Below are positions 18,806-28,173 of a DNA stretch of 64,000 bases, in pieces (the stretch's first letter is position 1; each line of letters starts with the position of its first letter). The notes under the pieces are model-generated. The model was not told where the DNA came from. It did not search any database and saw only the letters and a list, made by a program, of their open reading frames with translations. A program made the translations under genes and the position numbers. Origin of the DNA: Exiguobacterium acetylicum (GTDB lineage Bacteria; Bacillota; Bacilli; Exiguobacteriales; Exiguobacteriaceae); assembly GCF_019890935.1 (NCBI RefSeq), contig NZ_CP082333.1, positions 2,630,001 through 2,694,000 of the forward strand, written 5' to 3'.

Positions 18806-18851
18806 GGGTAGCAAAGCTTCCGGGCGGAAAGCTTCTAGTTATGAAATACCC
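18806..18851. repeat. Hairpin between mntH stop and its terminator
   Basis: GGGTA (18806) and TACCC (18851) close a structure whose inner part pairs AAGCTTCC with GGAAAGCTT. It lacks a T run. It contains GCGGAAAGC, reminiscent of one arm of the palindromic family at 4666-4792, but the match is short and membership is doubtful. Confidence 0.4.
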
Positions 18852-18885
18852 GCTTTAAATCAGACGAAACAAAAATACTGAATAT

Positions 18886-20103
18886 TCATACTAAGACATC
18901 GACGAGCAGATAGATATTGAAGACGATGACGATCGAGACGATGATCCAGGCCAATGCGTTCATGAACCGACTGTTCCGATGTTCCCCCATGTACCGTTCA
19001 CTCGCTGTCGCCCGAATCAAGGGAATGAGCGCGAACGGAATCCCGAACGATAAGGCGACCTGACTGAGTACAAGTGCCCGTGTCGGATCAAAACCGGAGA
19101 ACAGTAACAAAATCGCCGGCAACATCGTCACGGTCCGTCGAACGAACAATGGCAGTTGAAGATGAAGAAAGCCGCGCATGATCGCGTCCCCTGACATCGT
19201 CCCGACGCTTGAAGAAGCGAGACCCGAGACGAGTAAAGCAATCGCAAACAGATACGGTGCGATACCACCAAGCGTGACATGAAGCCCCTCATAGATCGCT
19301 TCAAGCGAACCCGCTTGATACGTCGTGCCGTAAAACACACTGGCGGCGATAACGAGCATCGCTCCGTTGACCGCTCCAGCAATCAACATCGCTCCCCAGA
19401 TGTCGAAACGCTGGATGCGTAACATCGACAATTTATTCGCAACGTGCCCCATCCGTCGTTTCGTTAAATCGGAATGGAGATAGATCGCATGCGGCATGAC
19501 GGTCGCTCCGAGCATCCCGGCAGCGAGGACGATGCTCGACGTACCTTCGAATCCAGGTAACAACCCTGCCGATAGATCACGAAAGACCGGATGGACTTCA
19601 AATACTTCAATCGCAAAAGCAGCGGCGATGATTAAAACAAGAACGGCAATGACGGCTTCGAAATGTCGAAGCCCTTTTTGCTCGAAGCCGAGGATGACAA
19701 ACGACAAGACTGCCGTCAACAGCGCCGCCATCCGTAAATCGATCGCGAACAGTAAATGAAATCCGAGTGCCGCGCCGACGAACTCCGCGAGATCGGTTGC
19801 CATCGCTACAAGTTCCGCTTGGACCCAGTAGAAGAAGCGAGTGACCGGCGATAACTCTTCCCGGATTACTTCCGCTAAACTGAGATTGCTGACGATTCCA
19901 AGCTTGGCTGACAGGAACTGAATGACGACCGCCATTAAGTTCGAGGCAACGATGACCCAGAGCAACAAGTACCCATACTGGGCACCTGCCGTCATGTTCG
20001 TCGCAAAGTTTCCCGGATCGAGATACGCGACGGCAGCAACGAACGCCGGTCCGATATATGTCCGTTTTTTCGGTAAATCTTGTGTAAGTGGCTGTGTCGC
20101 CAT
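18886..20103 (-). CDS. mntH: Nramp-type divalent metal (Mn2+) transporter
   Basis: Proton-coupled manganese/iron importer in the membrane. The 405-residue protein has about 11 hydrophobic segments, the Nramp helix 1 motif DPGNFATNM near residues 29-37 and the helix 6 motif MPHAIYLHS. The start chosen is the ATG at 20103 (MATQPLTQ) because GAGGTG precedes it; an ATG nine codons upstream overlaps the -10 box TATAAT and cannot lie far inside the transcript. The promoter region carries an imperfect palindrome that could bind MntR (see 20129-20161). The gene is transcribed alone. Confidence 0.93.
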   Translation of the reverse strand: MATQPLTQDLPKKRTYIGPAFVAAVAYLDPGNFATNMTAGAQYGYLLLWVIVASNLMAVVIQFLSAKLGIVSNLSLAEVIREELSPVTRFFYWVQAELVAMATDLAEFVGAALGFHLLFAIDLRMAALLTAVLSFVILGFEQKGLRHFEAVIAVLVLIIAAAFAIEVFEVHPVFRDLSAGLLPGFEGTSSIVLAAGMLGATVMPHAIYLHSDLTKRRMGHVANKLSMLRIQRFDIWGAMLIAGAVNGAMLVIAASVFYGTTYQAGSLEAIYEGLHVTLGGIAPYLFAIALLVSGLASSSVGTMSGDAIMRGFLHLQLPLFVRRTVTMLPAILLLFSGFDPTRALVLSQVALSFGIPFALIPLIRATASERYMGEHRNSRFMNALAWIIVSIVIVFNIYLLVDVLV

Positions 20104-20128
20104 CTCGTTCACCTCACTTTTTGTTTTC

Positions 20129-20161
20129 ATTATACGCTCATTTTGCGCAAGTGCAACAAAT
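20129..20161 (-). promoter_or_regulatory. mntH promoter with possible MntR operator
   Basis: On the minus strand TTGCAC (20156-20151) and TATAAT (20134-20129) are separated by 16 bases. The imperfect palindrome TTTTGCGCAAGTGCAACAAA spans the -35 box and spacer, where a repressor would block polymerase. MntR control is inferred from the gene, not from a confirmed box. Confidence 0.55.
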
Positions 20162-20195
20162 ATGTTTATGGTAAATAATAACGTATGAAGTAAAC

Positions 20196-20233
20196 AAAAA
20201 AAGAGTGTCTCCTGTAATCAGGAAACACCCCTT
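20196..20233 (-). terminator. Terminator of putP
   Basis: Minus-strand GTGTTTCCTG pairs with CAGGAGACAC around ATTA and leads to seven T, just after the putP stop codon. Confidence 0.9.
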
Positions 20234-20241
20234 TTGGTTAA

Positions 20242-21753
20242 TTAGACGATCTTCCGCTCAGGTTCTGCACCTTTTAGCTGCGCTTGCACTTGATCGAATT
20301 CATCATAGATCGCTTGACTCGGTTCCTTCGTCACGAGACTACCGATGACGAGCGCAACAGTCGAAGCGAAGAAGGCTGGAATCATCTCGTACATCTCAGA
20401 AATGTAGAATGGCAACCCTTCGACATTTTGTTTGATGAGAATCCAGGCGATGACGACGACAGATCCCGTAATCATCGAAGCAAGTGCTCCTGTCTTGTTC
20501 ATCCGGCGCCAAAGCAAGCTGAACAGAACGACTGGTCCGAACGCGGCACCGAAACCAGCCCACGCATAACCAACGAGAGTCAAGATCGACTTCTGTGCAC
20601 CGAACGATAAGAGAATCGCTAGAGCAGCGACGACAAGGACCATCACGCGCCCCATGACCATCAATTCACGATCAGAAGCATCACGCTTGAAGAAACGTTG
20701 ATAGAAATCATTCGTTGCCGCACTCGAAGAGACGAGTAGCTGTGTCGAAATCGTCGACATGATGGCAGCAAGTAAGGCTGCAAGCAACAGTCCCGTAATG
20801 AACCCTGGGAAGAGATCTCGTGATAATTGAATGAAGACATTCTCTGGTTCTCCTAAAGGACTATTTTGTTGCGTGAAGTAGGCATATCCGATCAAACCTG
20901 TCACCATCGCTCCAACGATCGAGAACGTCATCCAGATCATCCCGACGCGACGTGCTGACTTCATCTCGTGTAAGTTCCGAATCGCCATGAAACGAACGAT
21001 GATATGCGGCTGACCAAAGTAGCCGAGTCCCCAAGCGAGTAGCGAGACGATTCCAATGACCGTCGTACCTTTGAATAACTCGAGCTTTGAACCGTCCGTC
21101 GACCGAATCGTTTCGAGCGTCTCGTTGATCCCACCGCTTAAAGCGAGGGCAACGCCTGGTACGATCAGCAACGCGATGACCATGATCATCCCTTGGACGA
21201 CGTCCGTCCAACTGACAGCAAGGAAACCACCGAGGAAGACGTATGCGATGACGACGCCCGCTAGAATCCAAAGACCCGTCGTGTACTCGAGGCCAAAGAC
21301 AGCTTCGAACAAACGACCACCCGCGACAAAACCACTTGATGCGTACATTATAAAGAATATTAAGATAACTCCAGCTGAAACAGTACGCAAGACGCCACTT
21401 TTATCGTGGAATCGTTTTTCAAAGTAATCGGGAATCGTGATTGCATCCCCTGCATGTGCCGTATACGCACGCAGACGCGGCGCGACGAGTAACCAGTTGG
21501 CATAAGCGCCAAGTAATAAACCAACGACAATCCATCCACTGGACAGACCAGTTGCATACATTGCACCCGGTAATCCCATCAACAGCCAGCCACTCATGTC
21601 ACTTGCTCCAGCAGAGAGCGCCGTGACGACGGGACCAATCGTACGTCCCCCAAGCATGTAGTCATTCATGTTCTTCGTCCGATAATACGCAATGACGCCT
21701 AGTGCGACCATCAGTCCGAGATACAGCAAAATCGCGAACCACATTCCGTTCAT
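20242..21753 (-). CDS. putP: Sodium/proline symporter
   Basis: Sodium:solute symporter of the PutP/OpuE branch that imports proline as nutrient or osmolyte. The 503 residues give about 13 membrane segments; GGRTIGPVVTALSAGASDMSG near residues 37-57 is the family signature, and the sodium-site helix ending TQLLVSSSAATNDFY is present. The ATG at 21753 is chosen because AAAGGGGGAGCAAGG precedes it; an in-frame ATG 21 codons upstream has no site. It lies 78 bases after the P5C dehydrogenase gene in the same direction, separated by a hairpin, so the two are likely one proline-use unit. In Bacillus the opuE gene also adjoins gatCAB. Confidence 0.93.
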   Translation of the reverse strand: MNGMWFAILLYLGLMVALGVIAYYRTKNMNDYMLGGRTIGPVVTALSAGASDMSGWLLMGLPGAMYATGLSSGWIVVGLLLGAYANWLLVAPRLRAYTAHAGDAITIPDYFEKRFHDKSGVLRTVSAGVILIFFIMYASSGFVAGGRLFEAVFGLEYTTGLWILAGVVIAYVFLGGFLAVSWTDVVQGMIMVIALLIVPGVALALSGGINETLETIRSTDGSKLELFKGTTVIGIVSLLAWGLGYFGQPHIIVRFMAIRNLHEMKSARRVGMIWMTFSIVGAMVTGLIGYAYFTQQNSPLGEPENVFIQLSRDLFPGFITGLLLAALLAAIMSTISTQLLVSSSAATNDFYQRFFKRDASDRELMVMGRVMVLVVAALAILLSFGAQKSILTLVGYAWAGFGAAFGPVVLFSLLWRRMNKTGALASMITGSVVVIAWILIKQNVEGLPFYISEMYEMIPAFFASTVALVIGSLVTKEPSQAIYDEFDQVQAQLKGAEPERKIV

Positions 21754-21782
21754 CCTTGCTCCCCCTTTTTTCGTGATATAAG

Positions 21783-21813
21783 AAAAACGGGCATGCAGGT
21801 CGCACACCCGTTT
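21783..21813 (-). terminator. Hairpin between the P5C dehydrogenase gene and putP
   Basis: Minus-strand AAACGGG pairs with CCCGTTT and is followed by T residues (TTTTTC). It may end the dehydrogenase transcript or partly attenuate readthrough into putP, which starts 30 bases further on. Confidence 0.65.
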
Positions 21814-21831
21814 CATCTATTAAACACCATT

Positions 21832-23376
21832 TCAGAACATTTCTGAAGTTGTTTTTGCTTGAAGATGTAAAGTCAAGTAATCCGGTCCGCCCGCTTTCGA
21901 ATCCGTTCCAGACATGTTGAATCCACCGAATGGTTGGTAGCCAACGATTGCGCCTGTGCAACCACGGTTGAAGTAGAGGTTACCGACGTGGAAGTTCGCA
22001 CGCGCGTACTCTTGATTCGTCCGGTCTTGCGTGATGACAGCACCTGTCAATCCGTATTCCGTGTTGTTCGCGATGTCGATTGCTTCTTTGAAATCTTTCG
22101 CTTTCGTGAAGGCAACGACTGGTCCGAAGATCTCTTCTTGCATCAAACGATCCGTTGGTTGAACGTCCGCGACGACTGTCGGTGAGACGAAGAATCCTGT
22201 TGAATCATCTGCCGTACCACCTGCGACGATACGTCCTTCTTCTTTTGCGACGTCGAAGTACGACGTGATTTTCTTGAATGCTGCTGCGTCGATGACTGGT
22301 CCGACGTTGTTTGAGACATCTGTTGGGTTACCGATGCTCAGTTTGTTCGTGTTCGCGACGACTTTTTCGAGCAACTCGTCATAGACAGAGTCGAGTGCGA
22401 CGACACGTGAACAAGCTGAACATTTTTGACCCGAGAATCCGAATGCCGCTTTCGTGATCATGTCCGCTGCGTAATCGAGGTCAGCCGACTCATCGATGAC
22501 CATCGTATCTTTTCCGCCCATTTCCGCGATGACGCGTTTGAGCCAGATTTGACCTTCGTTTAGTTTCGATGCCCGCTCGTTGATGCGAAGACCAACATCA
22601 CGTGATCCCGTGAAGCTGATGAAACGTGTTTTCGGGTGATCGACGAGGTAGTCACCAACTTCTGCTCCTGAACCTGGTACGAAGTTCAAGACACCAACCG
22701 GAAGACCAGCCTGCTCCATTACTTCGACGAATTTCGCTGCGACGACCGGTGTCGTCGATGCGGGTTTCAAGAGGATCGGGTTCCCTGCCACGATTGCTGC
22801 GACAGCTGTTCCAGCCATGATCGCGAGTGGGAAGTTCCATGGTGAGATGATGACACCAACACCGAGTGGGATGTAATCGTAACGATTGTATTCGCCTGGA
22901 CGACTCTCGACTTTTTTACCGTCTTTTAAGACGAGCATCTGACGTGCATAGTATTCGAGGAAGTCGATTGCTTCTGCTGTATCGGCATCGGCTTCGTTCC
23001 AAGGCTTCCCTGCTTCTTTGACGAGGTAGGCAGAGAACTCATGCTTCCGCTTGCGGATGATGTTCGCTGCTTTGAATAGGACGTCCGCACGTACAGACGG
23101 ATTGACGAATTTCCATGTTTCGAAAGCTGTGACTGCTGCTTGCATCGCTTCTTCTGCATGTTCCTGTGTCGCTTTCGAGACACGTCCGACGATCTCTTCT
23201 TTGTTAGCCGGATTGACGGAGACGATTTTATCTTCCGTCGTCACATGTTTCCCACCGATGACGAGCGGATAATCTTTGCCGAGTTCTTGCGTAACGAGTG
23301 CAAGTGCCTCTTCGAACGCTTTCTTGTTTGCTTCTTGTGAGAAGTCCGTGAATGGTTCGTGTTTGTACGGAATCAT
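21832..23376 (-). CDS. rocA: L-glutamate gamma-semialdehyde (P5C) dehydrogenase
   Basis: NAD-dependent aldehyde dehydrogenase of 514 residues that turns glutamate semialdehyde into glutamate in proline and arginine breakdown. The active-site cysteine is in [12 protein letters not shown] (about residue 319) and the general base region is [10 protein letters not shown]; the N-terminal [10 protein letters not shown] and the Rossmann motif FTGSRDVG also fit RocA/PruA. The start at 23376 (MIPYKHEP) is chosen because AAAGGGGGAATAGAG precedes it; the frame extends 97 codons further but without a site. No proline dehydrogenase gene is seen nearby; putP follows directly. Confidence 0.92.
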   Translation of the reverse strand: MIPYKHEPFTDFSQEANKKAFEEALALVTQELGKDYPLVIGGKHVTTEDKIVSVNPANKEEIVGRVSKATQEHAEEAMQAAVTAFETWKFVNPSVRADVLFKAANIIRKRKHEFSAYLVKEAGKPWNEADADTAEAIDFLEYYARQMLVLKDGKKVESRPGEYNRYDYIPLGVGVIISPWNFPLAIMAGTAVAAIVAGNPILLKPASTTPVVAAKFVEVMEQAGLPVGVLNFVPGSGAEVGDYLVDHPKTRFISFTGSRDVGLRINERASKLNEGQIWLKRVIAEMGGKDTMVIDESADLDYAADMITKAAFGFSGQKCSACSRVVALDSVYDELLEKVVANTNKLSIGNPTDVSNNVGPVIDAAAFKKITSYFDVAKEEGRIVAGGTADDSTGFFVSPTVVADVQPTDRLMQEEIFGPVVAFTKAKDFKEAIDIANNTEYGLTGAVITQDRTNQEYARANFHVGNLYFNRGCTGAIVGYQPFGGFNMSGTDSKAGGPDYLTLHLQAKTTSEMF

Positions 23377-23461
23377 CTCTATTCCCCCTTTAATCTCTAC
23401 TTTAAATCGCTTACATTCTCCATTGTACAGAAGCATGAGTCCGCTTACAATTATTCTAGTC

Positions 23462-23496
23462 AAAAAAATAGAAGAGCGACCGATTTGGTCGCTCCT
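23462..23496 (-). terminator. Terminator of the YneR-like gene
   Basis: Minus-strand GAGCGACC pairs with GGTCGCTC around AAATC and is followed by a T-rich tract ending in seven T. Confidence 0.9.
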
Positions 23497-23506
23497 CCGT
23501 TCTCGA

Positions 23507-23794
23507 TTATTCCTTCGCTTGTGAAAAGACGATCTCTTCGTGCTCAATTGAGACTTTGACGTCTTGCCCTTGGAATAGCCAATCATCTTGATCCGAGACG
23601 ACGAAGTGGATGCCGTCGACGACTTCTTCGACCGCTGCCCGTTCGACTTCTTCCATATGAACACCAACCGAGAAACCTTGTGTTAAATCCGTTGAGCCAC
23701 CATATTTTGCGAAGAAGCGAATCGTATCGCCTGATTTTGCTTCCATCTCATCTTTAAAGTATTGCAATGCCTCATCTGTAATATGAATTTTCAT
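23507..23794 (-). CDS. HesB/YneR family protein
   Basis: Small cytoplasmic protein of 95 residues with the HesB-like fold seen in iron-sulphur carriers. The sequence [16 protein letters not shown] and [19 protein letters not shown] matches the YneR branch. It has no cysteine, so it cannot hold a cluster the way IscA does; the YneR branch is known to lack the ligand cysteines and its role is not established. The ATG at 23794 follows AAAGGGGAG by eight bases; a GTG three codons upstream is in frame but overlaps that site. It is transcribed alone. Confidence 0.85.
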   Translation of the reverse strand: MKIHITDEALQYFKDEMEAKSGDTIRFFAKYGGSTDLTQGFSVGVHMEEVERAAVEEVVDGIHFVVSDQDDWLFQGQDVKVSIEHEEIVFSQAKE

Positions 23795-23916
23795 ATCTAT
23801 CACTCCCCTTTCATTTAGTGTACCGATATCCTACTCAAAAAAGCGAATTTCCTGTATGGTAGAGACAAGATTAGCTATGAAAGCACCATGAAACATTCAT
23901 CTTAGGAGGAATTCGA

Positions 23917-24756
23917 ATGAAACGATCGCTCGTAGTGCTGCTTGCGACCAGTCTCGTACTCGTCGGTTGCGGAAACGATTCCCCGTCTTCTACAGATACC
24001 AAATCCCCGAAGACGACGGAAACGAAACAACAGAAGGCTGAACAAGCCGTTCTTGACGTCTATCAAACATACGAAAAAACGCTCGGTCAATCCGGACGAG
24101 CAGATGCGAAGGATCTCGCATCGATTGAATATACGGGTGACGAAAAACAACTTGAACCGCTTGCCGTTGGTGCGAAAAACTTGAATGTCGTTCCCGGTAA
24201 GGTCGTCAAGTCGTTCCAAAAGGGCGACGTCGCCTATATCATCCACGAATTCAAGGATGCAAAAGGATCGATTCTCCCGAACCGAGGATCGAAACTGTTA
24301 TTGAAGAAAGACGACGAGTGGAAAATCGTCCTGACACCGACGACATTCGATCCGTCCGTTTTCTCGACACTTGGTGACATGTTCACTGGATTTAACGCTG
24401 ATGAGTATGGTGTCAATGCCAAGGCGGCTGATGAGATTGGAAAAACCGATGAAAAAGAGCAAGATGCCGTCTTTTCTCGCGTCAATGCGCAAACCGATTA
24501 TATGGCGCTCGAGATGAACAGTAACATTCTGATGATTTACGGTGAGGCGCTGAAGAACGAAGGAAACCCTGAGACGCTCGTTGATTACTATCAAGACTAT
24601 GCAGACTGGTATGAAGAAGAACAGCCACTCCTCATGAAGACGGCGAAAGCTGGGACGGATTATGAGAAGTACTTGATCGCACTCGATCCATTAAAAGAAA
24701 GTCTTCAAAAGAAGCTTGAGAAATATGCGGATCAATTAAACATGGAATTAGGATAA
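23917..24756 (+). CDS. Putative lipoprotein of unknown function
   Basis: Exported lipoprotein of 279 residues. The signal peptide (1-17) ends in the lipobox LVGC, so Cys18 is expected to be lipidated and anchored to the outer face of the membrane. A Ser/Thr/Lys-rich linker (about 20-42) precedes a compact mixed domain (about 43-135) that resembles NTF2-like folds by eye, followed by a helical C-terminal half. I do not recognise a named family. The start has AGGAGGAATTCGA upstream. The bcp peroxiredoxin gene begins 14 bases after the stop, so the two are probably co-transcribed. Confidence 0.8.
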   Translation: MKRSLVVLLATSLVLVGCGNDSPSSTDTKSPKTTETKQQKAEQAVLDVYQTYEKTLGQSGRADAKDLASIEYTGDEKQLEPLAVGAKNLNVVPGKVVKSFQKGDVAYIIHEFKDAKGSILPNRGSKLLLKKDDEWKIVLTPTTFDPSVFSTLGDMFTGFNADEYGVNAKAADEIGKTDEKEQDAVFSRVNAQTDYMALEMNSNILMIYGEALKNEGNPETLVDYYQDYADWYEEEQPLLMKTAKAGTDYEKYLIALDPLKESLQKKLEKYADQLNMELG

Positions 24757-24769
24757 GGAGGAATTTTTC

Positions 24770-25219
24770 ATGCAAGCACCTACATTCACCCTTCCGAATG
24801 CACAAGGAGAATCAATTTCCCTCGAGGATTATCGTGGAAAAAAAGTCGTACTCTATTTCTATCCGAAGGATTCAACGCCTGGTTGTACGACCGAGGCATG
24901 TGATTTCCGTGATGCGACGCATGCGTTCGAGGAGAACAACACCGTCATTCTCGGTGTCTCCGCTGATAGCCAAAAACGGCATCAGAACTTTATCGCGAAA
25001 TACGAATTACCGTTTCAATTGTTATCAGATGTCGAACACGAAGTGTGTGAGCAATATGGTGTCTGGCAACTGAAAAAGAACTATGGTAAGGAATATTATG
25101 GAATCGTTCGTTCAACTTTCTTAATCGATGAATCTGGTGAAATCGTCAAAGAATGGCGCAGTGTGAAAGTAAAAGATCATGTCGCAGAAGCACTTCAGTA
25201 CGTCCAAGAGCAGAAATAA
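24770..25219 (+). CDS. bcp: Thiol peroxidase of the Bcp (PrxQ) type
   Basis: Thioredoxin-dependent peroxiredoxin of 149 residues that reduces hydrogen peroxide and organic peroxides. The peroxidatic Cys39 is in STPGCTTEACDFRD and the resolving Cys44 is five residues later, the atypical two-Cys arrangement of Bcp. The thioredoxin fold is complete, with VVLYFYPKDSTPGCT and STFLIDESGEIVKEW. It follows the lipoprotein gene by 14 bases with an AAGGAGGAA site and ends in a strong terminator. Confidence 0.95.
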   Translation: MQAPTFTLPNAQGESISLEDYRGKKVVLYFYPKDSTPGCTTEACDFRDATHAFEENNTVILGVSADSQKRHQNFIAKYELPFQLLSDVEHEVCEQYGVWQLKKNYGKEYYGIVRSTFLIDESGEIVKEWRSVKVKDHVAEALQYVQEQK

Positions 25220-25224
25220 GTTCA

Positions 25225-25257
25225 AGAACCAGTTGTTTCGTACAACTGGTTCTTTTT
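25225..25257 (+). terminator. Terminator of the lipoprotein-bcp unit
   Basis: AGAACCAGTTGT pairs perfectly with ACAACTGGTTCT and is followed by T5. Confidence 0.93.
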
Positions 25258-25548
25258 GTATTAAAAACTTCTAAAAACTCCTAATTTTATCCTTACATAA
25301 AAATAAATTCGTAAGAAAAACGTTGGTATCACACATAAATTTAATGATTTTGAAATAATCTGAAAATATTCTATTGATTTTTCTGAATATTGTATTTATT
25401 ATTGATAACAAGTTGATCCGGTGCTTTCCACAGCTTAAGAATAAAAGGCGATGACCCCTCTTATTTTTAGTCGGACACCGGATCGCTATCCTATCGGTTC
25501 TTATCGTTTCACCAGATATATCTATTTCTTTTGGGAGGGATTTACTTT
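25258..25548 (+). other. AT-rich leader region of the oppA-type gene
   Basis: The 291 bases hold no gene. The first 150 are very AT-rich and probably contain the promoter. A large hairpin (25415-25484) lies 65 bases before the start codon, in what is likely the untranslated leader. No known riboswitch motif was recognised. Confidence 0.5.
25415..25484. repeat. Palindromic element F, possible family member
   Basis: GATCCGGTG (25415-25423) and CACCGGATC (25476-25484) pair perfectly; inside, AAGAATAAAAGG pairs imperfectly with CCTCTTATTTTT. Read on the minus strand its 3' arm contains CTGTGGAAAGC, identical to an 11-base stretch in copy A at 4666-4792. The other core, ACTCCTACAGGA, is not recognisable. 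It may serve as leader structure for the downstream gene. Confidence 0.5.
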
Positions 25549-27198
25549 ATGAAGAAGAAAAAGGCACTTGCACTCGTCGGAGCACTGACAATCGCTGGAT
25601 CAAGTCTTGCGGCATGTTCGACGACAGATGAAGGTTCAAAAGAAGGCGGTTCGACGTCAGGAGAGAAAGCCTCAGACAAGCAAGTCTTGAATTTGATCAA
25701 CGGTTCGGATATCCCGGCACTTAGCCCAACCGTCGCAACGGACTCAGTATCGTTCACAGTCTTGAACAACGTTCAAGAAGGACTGTTCCGCCTTGACGAC
25801 AAACAAGAAGCAACACCGGGTGTCGCAGAAAGTGTTGACATTTCAGAAGATAAACTTACATACACATTTAAACTTCGTGATTCGAAATGGTCGGACGGCA
25901 GTGATGTCACCGCTAAAGATTTCGAATACGCATGGAAACGCGTCCTTGATCCGAAGAGTGGTTCGCAGTATGCATACATCATGTACCTCATCGAGGGTGC
26001 AGAAGCATACAACACAGGTAAAGGGAAAGCAGAAGATGTCGCAGTCAAAGCGGTCGATGACAAGACACTTGAAGTCAAGTTGACACAACCGGCTGAATAC
26101 TTCAAATCGTTGACTGGTTTCGGTTCATTCATGCCATTGAAACAAGAATTCGTCGAAAAACAAGGCAAGAACTTCGCATCGAATGCAGATACTTTCCTTT
26201 ACAACGGTCCGTTCGTCCTCTCGGATTGGAAGACCGATGTCGGCTGGAGTTACAAAAAGAACAATGAGTATTGGGATAAAGATAACGTCAAACTTGAAGA
26301 AATCAACACGAAAATCGTTAAAGAAGTCTCTACAGGTGTCAACTTGTATGAAAAAGGCGATGTTGATTTAGCTGGCTTAACGAGTGAATTTGTCGATCAA
26401 TATAAAGATGATGACGATTTCATAACTCGTCTCGATGCGAACATGTTCTACGTCCAAATGAACTTCAAGAATGAACTCTTGAAGAACAAGGATATCCGTA
26501 AAGCGATCGACTCTGGGTACGATAAAGAGCAGATGGCAAAAGTTCTCTTGAACAACGGTTCGATCCCTGCTTACTACTATGTACCAAAAGACTTCGCAAA
26601 AGGTCCAGACGGTAAAGACTTCCGTGATGGAAACGAAGGCTTCGGTTCATTCGATGCTTCTGCTGCAAAAGCATCATTCGAAAAAGGACTTAAAGAAGTT
26701 GGTAAGAAATCATTCAAACTTGAGCTACTCTCATATGATGATGACAACTCGAAGAAAATCTCAGAGTACCTCAAAGGCGAGTGGGAGAAAAACCTTCCAG
26801 GTCTTGAAGTCACGATCAAACAACAACCGTTCAAGAATAAGCTAGAGCTTGAATCGAAAGGTGAGTTCGAACTGTCATTCGCAGGATGGGGACCTGACTA
26901 TCAGGATCCGATGACATTCCTCGATATGTGGGTAACTGGTGGACCATACAACCGCGGTAAATACACAAGCGATAAGTATGATTCACTCATCAAATCAGCT
27001 CAAAAAGAGACTGACGCAGCAAAACGTTGGCAGTCCCTCAAAGATGCTGAAAAAGTACTCCTTGAAGACGATCAAGCGATCTCCGTCATGTACCAAAAAG
27101 GTGTTTCTTCTCTTCGTAAACCATACGTCAAAGGAATCGTTAACCACAAAGTTGGTGCCGATACTTCGTACAAATGGGCTTACATCGAAGGAAAATAA
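25549..27198 (+). CDS. Oligopeptide ABC transporter substrate-binding lipoprotein
   Basis: OppA-family peptide-binding protein of 549 residues anchored outside the membrane. The signal ends in the lipobox LAAC at about residues 19-22, followed by a Gly/Ser-rich linker; the SBP_bac_5 domain shows TYTFKLRDSKWSDGSDVTAKDFEYAWKR-type sequence near 105-130 and RKAIDSGYDKEQMAKV near 320. The ATG at 25549 lies nine bases after TGGGAGGG. It is an orphan: no opp permease or ATPase genes adjoin, so it probably feeds peptides to a transporter encoded elsewhere. A strong terminator follows. Confidence 0.93.
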   Translation: MKKKKALALVGALTIAGSSLAACSTTDEGSKEGGSTSGEKASDKQVLNLINGSDIPALSPTVATDSVSFTVLNNVQEGLFRLDDKQEATPGVAESVDISEDKLTYTFKLRDSKWSDGSDVTAKDFEYAWKRVLDPKSGSQYAYIMYLIEGAEAYNTGKGKAEDVAVKAVDDKTLEVKLTQPAEYFKSLTGFGSFMPLKQEFVEKQGKNFASNADTFLYNGPFVLSDWKTDVGWSYKKNNEYWDKDNVKLEEINTKIVKEVSTGVNLYEKGDVDLAGLTSEFVDQYKDDDDFITRLDANMFYVQMNFKNELLKNKDIRKAIDSGYDKEQMAKVLLNNGSIPAYYYVPKDFAKGPDGKDFRDGNEGFGSFDASAAKASFEKGLKEVGKKSFKLELLSYDDDNSKKISEYLKGEWEKNLPGLEVTIKQQPFKNKLELESKGEFELSFAGWGPDYQDPMTFLDMWVTGGPYNRGKYTSDKYDSLIKSAQKETDAAKRWQSLKDAEKVLLEDDQAISVMYQKGVSSLRKPYVKGIVNHKVGADTSYKWAYIEGK

Positions 27199-27207
27199 GT
27201 TATATCA

Positions 27208-27247
27208 AAAGACCAGATTCGCTGACGAGCGTGTCTGGTCTTTTTTT
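27208..27247 (+). terminator. Terminator of the oppA-type gene
   Basis: AAAGACCAGA pairs with TCTGGTCTTT, with an inner CGCT/GAGCG step, and is followed by T7. Confidence 0.93.
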
Positions 27248-27467
27248 CCATCTGAGCCGTTTGTCCTATTTTTCTGAATAGAATTAAAATTTCGTGTCAT
27301 TCTGTTTTCATTTCCATGACTTCCATTTATACTAAGCAAAGAATCCGATTCACTTTATTTACAATATTTTGCGGGAATTATTCATAATTAATGGAAATGT
27401 ACCGATATATCTAATACAGAGGACTTTTGCCTCAATACTACATCGAACTAGGAAGGAGGACTCACTC

Positions 27468-28118
27468 ATGAAGCAACGTGTACTTACGAGTCAACAGAGT
27501 TATACAGAAGAGCAACTTGAGATGATTGAAGCCATCCGTGCGGTCGGTGAACTCATCCAGGACCGTCCACGCCGTACTGTCTATCGCCGTTATGCTTTAG
27601 TCAATGACTGGCCTCAACCAGAAAACATCATTCGTCAATTCGGATCATGGCCGGAAGCTTTGTCTGCTGCTGGATACGAGTGGAATGTCGATCAACAGCC
27701 GGAGGAGCTCGAGCGGGCACCGAAATATACGAAAGACGAAATCTTAAAGTCATTCGAACGGTACGCACAAGACGTCGGCTCTACGATCACACTTAAGAAG
27801 TACCAGATGTGGCGTAAATCTGTCCATCATGCACCGAGTCACTATCACATCGTCAAGATGTTCGGTTCGTGGCACGATGCGTGTACCGCTGCAGGACTTG
27901 AAGCAAGCGTCACTTATTCGAAAGCTGAACTTGCTGCTTCTCTGCGCCAAGCCATCGAGGAAGTCGGCTTTGCCCTCTCTTTTGAAGCGTACCGGGAATG
28001 GGCGAAACGAAACAACAAACCATCGACGAAAGCCTTACTTCATCGCTATGGTTCTTGGTCAGCCGCGATCCATGCGATTGAAAACGAGATTCGTCTCAGC
28101 AAACAACAAGCACAATGA
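27468..28118 (+). CDS. Protein with three HNH_repeat (homing-endonuclease-associated) modules
   Basis: Protein of 216 residues built from three copies of a module of about 55 residues (about 16-72, 90-145 and 152-205). Each has a helix, a tyrosine/tryptophan-containing stretch such as YQMWRK or YREWAK, a PS/PE turn and a signature (F/Y)GSW at 58-61, 132-135 and 194-197 followed by an alanine-rich helix. This is the pattern of the HNH_repeat family, small DNA-binding-like modules usually attached to homing endonucleases. No nuclease domain is present, so a DNA-binding or regulatory role is inferred, not shown. The ATG at 27468 follows GGAAGGAGG. The gene is monocistronic. Confidence 0.75.
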   Translation: MKQRVLTSQQSYTEEQLEMIEAIRAVGELIQDRPRRTVYRRYALVNDWPQPENIIRQFGSWPEALSAAGYEWNVDQQPEELERAPKYTKDEILKSFERYAQDVGSTITLKKYQMWRKSVHHAPSHYHIVKMFGSWHDACTAAGLEASVTYSKAELAASLRQAIEEVGFALSFEAYREWAKRNNKPSTKALLHRYGSWSAAIHAIENEIRLSKQQAQ

Positions 28119-28131
28119 ACTTATTCTTTTT

Positions 28132-28168
28132 CGATCCTTCTCGTTCATCCGAACTGGAAGGATTTTTT
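28132..28168 (+). terminator. Terminator of the HNH_repeat gene
   Basis: ATCCTTC (28134-28140) pairs with GAAGGAT (28157-28163) and is followed by T6, 16 bases after the stop. Confidence 0.85.
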
Positions 28169-28173
28169 ACATC

